Part shown: positions 34,341-42,900 of the stretch, piece by piece
Numbering within the stretch: position 1 is the first letter of the stretch
Layout of the letters: the number at the start of each line of letters is the position of its first letter
DNA from: Erinaceus europaeus
Lineage: Eukaryota > Chordata > Mammalia > Eulipotyphla > Erinaceidae
Direction of reading: 5' to 3'
Assembly: GCF_950295315.1 (NCBI RefSeq)
Contig: NC_080171.1
Coordinates: 113,466,093-113,530,092 of the forward strand
Length of the DNA: 64,000 nucleotides
Notes under the pieces: generated by a model
Databases searched by the model: none
Told to the model about the DNA's origin: nothing
What the model saw: the letters and a program-made list of their open reading frames with translations, nothing else
Position numbers and translations under genes: made by a program

Positions 34341-35501
34341 CGCTCTCAACTGAGACTAGCTCAGGTTAGAATCATCTCCAAGGCTGTGCGTCCTAGAAAG
34401 ATATACAGCCTCAGCATGAGAGCTGCCCAGGAGGTAGATGGGTGCCCTTCGTAGGGAGCCACCATAAAGCACGTCTACCCACAGTGATACCCACAAAGCT
34501 GATGGTAACTGAATCTATGCTGTGTGGTGAGGCAAAGGCATAAGCACCTTCTTCATTAAGGAGGTGACATGATGGGGAGCAGCAGATTGCTGCAGAGAGA
34601 GGCAGCCCGTGTCCAGCGAAGGAAGAGGCGACAGATGCAAACCTCTTGGATCCAGCAGAGGGCAGCAGAGTCAAGACCAATTTGCCAAAGCCAGTAGGAA
34701 CTATATCACCCCAGGGCACATCGTCCACTTGGGAGGCTAGCAGAGTTTTGTTTGGAAGCAAAGGGGGCGATTATTTACCTCCATTCTGACTAGCGGCTCA
34801 ATCAAGTTCAATCAGCAAGTACTGTCACTCCCCCAAGGTCCCTACCCCACAAGTAGATGTGGCATCTCAGGAGGAAAGTCCTGTTTCGACTGGTCCTCCG
34901 GAAGGGTATGAGACCCATGATTCTGATGAGCAGTCTGTGATGCTATTCGATGTTCCTGGTGTGCACGGACACGCGCATGCCGCGAGATAAGCTACCACCA
35001 CTCGCACCTGTGAACCGGAACTGCCGTTGTCCCAGCTTCTTTCCCCTAAATCATGAAATCACCATTTTGTCATTGTTCAGATTAGATGGTGAGTCCATTA
35101 GCTACACAACTTGTAGAACGAGGCAGTTGTGCCAAGTCACAAATACGCTCCTAGACTATACACTATGCCAAGTAACTCAACACCAACTGGCCAGGTCTTG
35201 AATACTAAGCAAGGCAATGATTCATTCTCTCCATTATAAATTCTGTGATGGTTAGGTCATTTGCAAATCTTTCTAGAAAGCATCTCTGAAGCCACCCATA
35301 ATAAAACATCATCTACCTGGGCACAGTCTTTCGTTGGGGCCCTCAGGTAGAATGCTTCAGGGCTCCCAGGTTAAGGTCAGAGCAATCACTTCAACCAGAA
35401 GAAAAAAAAAACACACATAGGGTCTGGGCATTACATGGGGGTCTTATCTAAAAACGCACCCAAGGGAAAGCCTTGTAATGGACCCAGAATACCCAAAACA
35501 A
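34341..35501. other. Unassigned, mostly unique sequence
   Basis: About 1.15 kb without a recognised repeat. A reverse frame of 116 codons (34411-34761) has no motif I know and no splice context. Confidence 0.45.
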
Positions 35502-35790
35502 ACTTTTTTTTTTTTTTGCCTCCAGAGTTATAGCTGGGGCTCAGTGCCAGCACTCCGAATCTGTTGCACTTAGTGGACAGTTTTTCCATTTTATTGGATT
35601 TGACAGAAATTGAGAGGGGAAGGGAAGATAGAGAGGGAGAGACAGCAACAGAGACCCTGCAAATCTGCTTTGCAGCTTGTGGAGCGTTCCCCCTGCAGGT
35701 GGGGAGTGAGGACTCGAACCCAGATCCTTGCTCAGGTCCTTGTGCTTAGTACTACATGCGCTTAACTGGGTGTGCCACTGCCCAGCCATT
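35502..35790 (-). repeat. SINE type A-long, minus strand
   Basis: Reversed long tail (GCCTCCAGAGTTATAGCTGG, GCTCAGTGCCAGCACT), reversed body, and head GTGTGCCACTGCCCAGCC. Confidence 0.88.
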
Positions 35791-35822
35791 CCCAAATGGT
35801 TGACTCCTCCTGAGTCCCTTTA

Positions 35823-35851
35823 AAAAATAAATAAATAAATAAATAAATAAA
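35823..35851. repeat. (AAAT)n microsatellite
   Basis: About seven AAAT units. Confidence 0.9.
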
Positions 35852-36059
35852 GCAGTTTCTTAACTTCCTGTTTTAAATATTACCTGTGGATACACTGAAA
35901 ACCATTTCAAAGAGTGCTATGATTTTTAGAAACTCAAGTGGAGAAATATATTAAACTCACCAAATACTGAACCTTTCAATTCCACTATTCCATTCAGTTT
36001 CCTTCTGCTATCATTTCCCTTGTCTCAGCAGCTTCCCTGAGCACTTCTTTAGATTACAT

Positions 36060-36400
36060 TCAATTTCCCTTCTTCTGAGGACGTTTTCATGTCACTTACC
36101 TTCCTGAGCAGCATTCTCACTGGACACAGAATCCTGTTAACGGTGCCCTTCTTGTAACGCTTGGGAAAATGTTGTGTGACTTTCTCCCAGCCCCTAAGAT
36201 TTCCTGTTGAGAAATCACAAGTTAGAGGCGCTATTACTCAGCAAGGGGTGTGCGATTTCTCTTCTGATGCTTTCAAGGATTTTTACTGGTTTTTTTTTCC
36301 CCCAGAAATGTGAGTATGATGTTATTGAGGTATTATTGGGTATTACTTGCTTTAGGTTCATTCCATTCTGGTTTCACTCAACTTCTTAAATCTGTAGGCA
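36060..36400 (-). mobile_element. Ancient L1M-type relic
   Basis: TTTCCTGTTGAGAAATCACA, GATGCTTTCAAGGATTTTTA and CTCAACTTCTTAAATCTGTAG follow the order of a segment common in old mammalian L1 copies. This is from memory, and strand is uncertain. Confidence 0.5.
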
Positions 36401-36423
36401 TGCCTTTCTCCAAATATATATTT

Positions 36424-36711
36424 TATTTTTTTAATATTTATTTATTCCCTTTTGTTCCCCTGTTGTTTTTTATTATTGTAGTTATTATTGTTGTTATTTA
36501 TGTCATCGTTGTTGGATAGGACAGAGAGAAATGGAGAGAGGAGGGGAAGACAGAGAGGGGGAGAGAAAGACAGACACCTGCAGACCTGCTTCACTGCCTG
36601 TGAAGCGACTCCCCTGCAGGTGGGGAGCCAGGGGCTCGAACCAGAATCCTTATGTCGGTCCTTGCACTTTGGACCAAGTGCACTTAACCCACTGCGCTAC
36701 CGCCCGACTCC
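36424..36711 (-). repeat. SINE type A, minus strand
   Basis: Full reversed type A with the A/T-rich ATATATA target on both sides. Confidence 0.93.
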
Positions 36712-36879
36712 CATATATAAAGATTTTAGTCTTATTTAGTCAAATATTTTTCAGCTCCACATTCCTTCTCCTCTCTTAACTATTAACTCATTGTTTTTGC
36801 CCTGTGGGTCCCTTAAACTCTTCATTTAATTATTCAAAAATGTTTTAACTATGGCAAAAAGAATTAACTTTTTGGTTAA

Positions 36880-36918
36880 TTAGTTGCATACTCAGAAGGT
36901 TTCTGAGTATGCAACTAA
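36880..36918. repeat. Perfect 18-bp inverted repeat, 3-nt loop
   Basis: TTAGTTGCATACTCAGAA (36880-36897) and its exact reverse complement (36901-36918) are separated by GGT. It lies in AT-rich unique sequence. No terminator, transposon end or RNA gene is recognisable around it. Confidence 0.95.
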
Positions 36919-37079
36919 ATAATGTTGAGTATTTTCACATGGCTGTACAGCTAATAGAACTTTTCATCTTGCAATACTGAAACTATACCTATTAAATAAT
37001 AATTTCCCATGTCCCTCTCCCCAACCCTTGGCAACCACTGGGGGTGGGGGGGGACACTTGGGTTAAAAATTCCTTAAAA

Positions 37080-37408
37080 GGGGAGTCAGGCAGTAGTGCA
37101 GCAGATTAAGCGCTCACTGTGTCAAGCACAAGGACCGGCATAAGGATCCCGGTTCGAGACCCCATCCCTCCACAGGGGTCCCTTCACGGGGGTCCCTTCA
37201 CAGTCAGTGAAACAGGTCTGTCTTTCTCTCCCCCTCTGTCTTCCTCTCCTCTCTCCATTTCTCTGTCCCATCCAACGACATCAATGACAAGAATAATATT
37301 AACCAAAACAACGATAAAACAACAAGGACAACAAAAGGGGAAATTTTTAGCCTCCAGGAGCAGTGGATACGCCCCAGCAATAGCTTTGGAGGAAAAAAAA
37401 AAAAAAAG
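37080..37408 (+). repeat. SINE type A-long
   Basis: Head GGGAGTCAGGCAGTAGTGCA, B-box GGTTCGAGACC, a small duplication of GGGGTCCCTTCAC, and a tail with AGCCTCCAGGAGCAGTGGAT. Confidence 0.9.
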
Positions 37409-37491
37409 TCTTTTAAAAGAAATCCCTTAAAATGTTTCCTCAGAAAACAGTGTATCTGGGTCAGAGTTTGCACTTTCAAAAAGCCATCTCT

Positions 37492-37636
37492 GAGGCTGGG
37501 TGTTGGCTCACTGGGCAGAGCGCGCACACACAGACCTGGGCTCCCCACCTGCAGAGGGGAAGCTTAGCCAGTGGTGGAGCAGTACTGCAGTTCTCTCCTC
37601 TCTGTCACTCACCCTCCAGGAAAAAAGAAAAGAAAA
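37492..37636 (+). repeat. Diverged SINE, B-like
   Basis: GCTCACTGGGCAGAGCGC, CTCCCCACCTGCAGAGGGGA and GTGGTGGAGCAGTACTGCAG. Short and old. Confidence 0.65.
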
Positions 37637-37637
37637 G

Positions 37638-37809
37638 GGGGGCCGGGCAGTAACGCAGGGGGTTAAGCTCACATGGTGCAAAGCGCAAGGACCTGCATAG
37701 GATCGCAGTTTGAGCCTCCCCCCCCACCTGCAAAGGGGGTCGCTTCACAAGTGGTGAAGCAGATCAGCAGGTGAATAAAAAAAAAAAGAAAAGAAAGAAA
37801 AAAAAAGAG
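37638..37809 (+). repeat. SINE type A, body deleted
   Basis: Head GGGGGGCCGGGCAGTAACGC and a B-box-like GCAGTTTGAGCC. It lacks the CT body and passes from GAAGCAGATCAGCAGG into an A-rich tail. Confidence 0.85.
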
Positions 37810-37911
37810 GATGAGAGGGGAGGGGAGGGAAAAGAAGAAAAGGGAAGCCAGCATTGGCACACCCAGTTGAGCATACATGCTACGTTCTCAAGTTTTCTTT
37901 CATTACTTTTT

Positions 37912-38066
37912 TCAAGATATTTTATATTATTTTTAATGAGAGAGAGAGACAGAATGACCAGAGCACTGCTCAGTTCTGGTTGATGGTGGTACTGGAGATT
38001 GAACCTGGGACCTCAGCCTCAGGCATAAAAGTGTTTTGCAGGACTCTCCTGTTGTCTCCCCAGCCT
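37912..38066 (-). repeat. SINE type C, minus strand
   Basis: Reversed GAGCACTGCTCAGTTCTGG, GATTGAACCTGGGACC and CTCCTGTTGTCTCCCC. Confidence 0.8.
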
Positions 38067-38378
38067 CTCTCTATATGTCTCTGTGAGGGCCACTGCTACT
38101 TCCTGTTGTCCTTGAAGCTCCTCCATACTGTAACCCAACAAGTTGCAGCTGCAGAGCTTATCCTTGAGAAACCAGACTCAGTGTTTTTACTTATCAGCAA
38201 TAGTTCTGTAAACGAAGGTCATGACAACCCCAAAGCCCAAAATTTTCTCAACAGACAAGACTGCTGGACTGCAGTCAAGGACTGCATGGTCAAAGACTCC
38301 ATGACAAGCAAGTCTGAACTTTTAGGTGACCCCCCCCCAAGCTCCCCCCTCCTGATGTGCATAAAAATAATCTGTCTG

Positions 38379-38682
38379 GGAGTCGGGCTGTAGCGCAGCG
38401 GGTTAAAGCGCAGGTGGCGCAAAGCACAAGGACTGGCATAAGGATCCCGGTTCGAACCCCGGCTCCCCACCTGCAGGGGAGTCGCTTCACAGGCGGTGAA
38501 GCAGGTCTGCAGGTGTCTATCTTTCTCTCCTCCTCTCTGTCTTCCCCTCCCTCTCTCCATTTCTCTCTGTCCTATCCAACAACGACAACAACAATAATAA
38601 CTACAACAATAAAACAACAAGGGCAACAAAAGGGAATAAATAAATAAAAATAAAATATTTTTTTAAAAAATTTTTTAAAAAT
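38379..38682 (+). repeat. SINE type A inside the LTR
   Basis: Well-preserved type A. AATAATCTGTCTG (ending 38378 and at 38683-38695) is the target-site duplication. Confidence 0.95.
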
Positions 38683-38750
38683 AATAATCTGTCTGCCTCT
38701 CTTCGGGGCTCACATTGGGAAGTGCCTGTAGCCCAGCTTAAGCGGGCTTC

Positions 38751-39330
38751 CAAATTATATTCCTCCGTGAGGATAATTTCTGGAACCATCCGTTCCAACC
38801 CGGTCCCATGGCTGCCAGTTCTCAGCAACATCACCCCTCCAGATATTCGTCGGGATGCGGCATCATCTAAGTTCATTTCCCACGTCTACGCTCGACCGGA
38901 CCTGCCAATATACGCGGATATCTTCGCCCACCCTGTTCAACGCTTGACGTCTCGTCACCCAATCTGGTCCCCTACGCCTACACTGAACTTCTCTGTTCCA
39001 GACTCTTGGAAACAGAGCTGGCAGTCAGCTGAGGTAAAGAACAAACACCTCATCACAGACCCCTGCGAGCGTCAACCCGGCTTTGACCTAGCACGTTATG
39101 ATCGGGCCCTCCTCAATCGCTATCGAACAGGCCATGGCCGGTGCGCCGCTATGTTCCATCGCTGGGGAGCCAGAGATGACCCGAACTGCCCCTGCGGCTC
39201 CAGACAGACTATGACCCACAGAGTCAACGACTGCCACCTCTCCAGATTCAAAGGAGGTCTCGAAACTTGACATCAGGCTCAACCTGACGCTGTTGACTGG
39301 CTACGGAAGAAGGGCAAACGCTAGAAGAAG
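38751..39330 (+). pseudogene. 3' end of a non-L1 retrotransposon reverse transcriptase
   Basis: AAGCGGGCTTC at 38740-38750 and 39331-39341 bounds a 580-bp 5'-truncated insert. Its frame is open to a TGA at 39268-39270. The frame holds WLPVLSNITPP, RHPIWSPTP, YRTGHGRCAAMFHRWG and a Cys-rich block CPCGSRQTMTHRVNDC, the C-terminal pattern I associate with jockey/CR1/RTE-like non-LTR elements, unlike the local L1 (CWRGCG...CWWEC). Read past the TGA, the frame goes on to DAVDWLRKKGKR and a TAG overlapping a GAAGAAG tail, so there is almost no 3' UTR. Clade is uncertain. Confidence 0.75.
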
Positions 39331-39671
39331 AAGCGGGCTTCAATAAAGGCTCTTTGCTTTTACATGTGATTCTGGCCTCCACTCTGTGGGAATAGGATCT
39401 GAAAATTCCGGGCATAACAGTCTCTATCTCTAACTCTCAATCTTTCTCCGTCTTCTCTTTCCCTCTCAATTTCTCTATTTTTTTTTTTTTTAAGTTGTTA
39501 CCAACTGACCAGGGGAGGCCCCCTAGACGCTCCCTCCCGGTTGCGTGCGATGAGCGGAAGCCGCCCAGTGGAAACCGCAGCCAGCCCGCCCACCGCTCGG
39601 CAAGCTGACTCGGCCCCGCCCCCGGCCTGCGTGGCCCCGCCCCCATCCGCGCCCAGGCGTCTCGCCGGGAG

Positions 39672-39679
39672 TGACGTCA
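39672..39679. promoter_or_regulatory. Full CRE site
   Basis: TGACGTCA, the palindromic CREB/ATF consensus, 185 bp before the CDK20 ATG. Confidence 0.7.
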
Positions 39680-39730
39680 GACACACGGAAGGCCGCGGCT
39701 TCCGGAGCCTTCCCCCTGCTCGCGGCTGCG

Positions 39731-39736
39731 CACGTG
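39731..39736. promoter_or_regulatory. E-box
   Basis: CACGTG within GCGCACGTGAGAC in the CDK20 promoter. A USF/MYC-family site by consensus only. Confidence 0.5.
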
Positions 39737-39798
39737 AGACGTGAGGACCACCGGGCGGCGCGAGCTGGGAGAGGCCCGGCCAGCTGTGGCCACCCGGT

Positions 39799-39804
39799 CA
39801 CGTG
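39799..39804. promoter_or_regulatory. E-box (USF/TFE type)
   Basis: CACGTG in the context GGTCACGTGG, 60 bp before the ATG. Confidence 0.55.
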
Positions 39805-39819
39805 GTGCGGAGGAGGCCC

Positions 39820-39832
39820 GTTGCTAGGCAGC
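39820..39832. promoter_or_regulatory. RFX X-box-like site
   Basis: GTTGCTAGGCAGC is close to the RFX palindrome GTTGCC-ATGGCAAC: the left half differs at one base and the right half is partial. It lies 32 bp before the CDK20 ATG, probably in the 5' UTR or core promoter. X-boxes mark cilium genes, which fits the role of CDK20. Confidence 0.55.
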
Positions 39833-39863
39833 GGCGGCAGGATCTGGGCTGGATCCTGACGTG

Positions 39864-39938
39864 ATGGATCAGTACTACATCCTGGGCCACATTGGCGAGG
39901 GCGCGCACGGCGTAGTCTTCAAGGCCAAGCACGTGGAG
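39864..39938 (+). CDS. CDK20: CDK20 coding exon 1
   Basis: Residues 1-25: [16 protein letters not shown] starts the N-lobe and holds the Gly-rich loop. The donor follows GAG as GTAATT, phase 0. Confidence 0.96.
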
Positions 39939-42900
39939 GTAATTACTTTTATTCTTTATGATTAGGTAGCGAGACATTGAGAAGGGGAGGGGCTGACACA
40001 GAGGGAGAGAGGCAGGGACACCTGCAGCTCCACTTCCCCACTCATGAAGCTTTGCCCCAGCAGGTGGGGACCAAGGGCTCGAACCCCGGTCCTTGCACAC
40101 TGTACTATGAGCGCTTAAGCAGGTGTGCCACCCTGCCCTGCATCTCCAGCACCCCTGTGTGAGGTCTGCCCATTCCAAGTCTGCACCTTTGCCCTGCTCC
40201 GTAGAGGCAGGTGTGCATGCCTGACTTTGCCCCGCTGGGGGTGGGGGGTCTGCAGGGCAGTGCTCCCAGCAGTGCTCCTCCTGAGCAAATCCCTGCCCCT
40301 CCACTTCACGCACCTAGTTCCTCACCACCTCCCGGCTGTGACCCGCAGTGCCTGCATTCTTCCCGCACAGACTGGAGAGATCGTGGCCTTGAAGAAGGTG
40401 GCCCTGCGCCGGCTGGAGGATGGCATCCCCAACCAGGCACTGCGGGAGATCAAGGCCCTGCAGGAGATTGAGGACAACCAGTATGTGAGTGGGCTGGGGC
40501 TGGGGCTGGGGCTGGGGCTGGGCAGCCTCCACTCACAGCCACACAGTAGGACCTTTCCCAGATAGCCTGACCCCCCCCCCCCACTTCTTACCCATGTTTC
40601 TCTTCTCTCTACTTTGTTCGCTTATTCACTGATTTTTTTTTTTCTTGAAACTGATTTCTACTGATGGTCGCTAAGCCATTCTGTTTTGCAGGTTGGGTTT
40701 ATCACTTCACAGACATTATCATCATGAGTCTACCAGGCAGGTTTCAGCCCCCCTCCCCAGTGCCATCACAGCTGGTCAGGGGAGGCTTTGGTCAGGGCCT
40801 GATCGAGAATTCTGATGCCCCAACCTTGGGACCTCCCATAGGTCCTCCCTGAGCTGGACACTGATCTGAAGGAATCCGGAGAACTTAGCTGTAGGGCAGA
40901 CAGAGAGAGGCACAGGGGCCACCTGGCCTGCTTCATGATGTGGTGAGACTGAGAGGGACTGTGCAGACTGGAACAACACCTGGCCTCCCTCTCATGACAG
41001 GACTGAGTTCTGGGATACTTTGAATTGTTCCTTATCCTCTCAGACATCCATCAAGATGTTGGTCCTCCTCAAAGCGCAAGAAGCTGCGTAAGGATCCCGA
41101 TTTGAATCCCCCCCTCCCCACCTGCAGGGGAGTCGCTTCACAGTTGGTGAAGCAGGTCTGCAGGTGTCTGTCTTTCTCTCCCCCTCTCTGTCTTCCCCTC
41201 TGCTCTCCATTTTTCTGTGTCCTATCCAGCAACGACGACATCAATAACAACAATAATTACAACAATAAAACAACAAGGGTAACAAAAGGGAATAAATAAA
41301 TATAAAAAAAGAAAAGTTATTAAAAAAAAGATGTTGGTCATCAAAAGTATATTATAAAATCATAAGTGGGAAGAGCCAGGTGATAGCACACCTGGTAGAG
41401 CTCACACGTTATAGTCTACAAGGCCCCAGGTTCAAGTCCCCGGTCCTTGTCTGCAGGGAGGAAGCTTCACAAGTGGTGAAACAGTGCTGTAGGTGCCTCT
41501 CTTTCTCCCCTTCCTTCTCAATCTTTCTGTCTCTATCCAAAATAAATAACTAAGTGTGAAGCAGTTTTTTTAAAAAAAACTATCTGTGACATCCTGGCTT
41601 TTGTGTGAAAACATACATCTGGAGTGTATCTGTTGTAGAGTCTGATAGAACATACTCTAAGAGTGACTCCCACTGGGATATATATATATATTGCACATAT
41701 ATATATAATTTTGTGTGTTATCTTAGTGTATTCTTGTGTTCAGATCTGTAAACTCCTGTGCTACCTAAAAAGCAAATACACCAATCAGGCCATCGAGGGT
41801 TGAGTGGAAGCATCTAGAAGGAGGTGAGAACATGGTCCTACATGGGGTGAGTCAGTATCCAGTGCTAAGACATTTCAAGTTTGGCTGGAGGCTAGGCCAT
41901 CGTGACCATACCAGGATGACTGTAGCAGCCTCCCTACTGCCCCCCAGACCCATCAAAAAATGTTCATGAAGCTTCTCACCTGGAGAAACCTCACTAAAAG
42001 CACTGTTACCCTCTCCTCCTGCCTGCCACCAGCCCCTCTGCTTATCCATACAACATACCGGTAACACACCTCTCCCGGGACGAGCACTGGTTAGTCTCCA
42101 CGAGTGTAGGACAGAGTGGACAGCTTTCTTCTGAAGAACTGTTTGTGCTCATGTCCCTTCAGCCACCTTCCTGCTGAGTCTGGCCTTACCAGATCTGCTC
42201 CCTCTGGCCTTGCGTAGCCAGCCCCACCATCTCTGTTCCCTTCCTGTCTTCACCAGAACCTAGACATACCCCGTCATGTGTTCACTCATTTGTAGGTTGT
42301 CTGTCCCTTGTGTCCTGCAGTCTTGCTTCTGCTTTGCAGCGTCTGGAAGCATGTACGGCGTGTGTCTAGCTGTCCCAGCCATGGGGATTTGTGATAGCTG
42401 GTGCCTCTCACTAGAAAAAATGGGAGCAGAGGGCCAGGCAGTGGCGCACCTGGCTAAGTGCACATATTACATTGCTCAAGGACCAGGGTTCAAGCTCCTG
42501 ATCCTCACCTTCAGGCGGAAAGCTTCACAAGCAGTGAAGCAGGGCTGCAGATATCTCTCTGTCTCCATTCCTTCCTTCCCCTCCCTTTTCAGTTTCTTTC
42601 TGTCTCTACCCAATAACAAATAAATAGTTTTAAAAAGACATTTATTTATTTTTTTAAAAAATGGAGGGGGGTCGGGTGGTGGCACACCTGGTTAAGCACA
42701 CATGTTACAATGCACATACAAGGACCCAGGTTTGAGCCCTCGGTCACCGCCTATAGGGGGAAAGCTTTGCGAGTGGTGAAGCAGGTCTGTAGGTGTCTCT
42801 GTCTCCCTCTCTGCCTACCCCTCCCCTCTCGATTTCTGGCTGTCTATCCAATAAATAAATAAAGATAACTTTTTTAAAGAATGGGAGGAGGCTTGTTTCT

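Larger units (their letters stand above)
38082..39419 (+). mobile_element. Solo LTR carrying two later insertions
   Basis: It starts TGTGAGGGCC at 38082 and ends CATAACA at 39419, with GTCTC duplicated at 38077-38081 and 39420-39424. That fits a retroviral LTR (TG...CA, 5-bp target duplication). Removing the SINE and the RT fragment leaves about 430 bp with a TATA-like CATAAAAATA near 38360 and AATAAAGGCTCTTTGC at 39343. No coding retroviral sequence is attached, so it is a solo LTR. The class is not settled. Confidence 0.75.
39500..39863 (+). promoter_or_regulatory. CDK20: CDK20 promoter, GC- and CpG-rich
   Basis: A sharp rise in G+C and CpG right before the CDK20 start, with no TATA box: a CpG-island promoter. 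Visible sites are GC boxes at 39614-39623 and 39635-39644, a full CRE, two CACGTG E-boxes and an X-box-like site. CpG density around 39500-39700 suggests transcription could also start leftward, which I cannot show. Confidence 0.8.

Noticed and set aside
34125..34349. Proline-rich reverse frame
   Set aside because: Translation of the GGA/GGAGAC repeat.
38722..39270. 182-codon frame as a host gene
   Set aside because: Bounded by a target-site duplication, truncated at the 5' side and like the C-terminus of a retrotransposon RT; it starts inside LTR sequence without a proper ATG.
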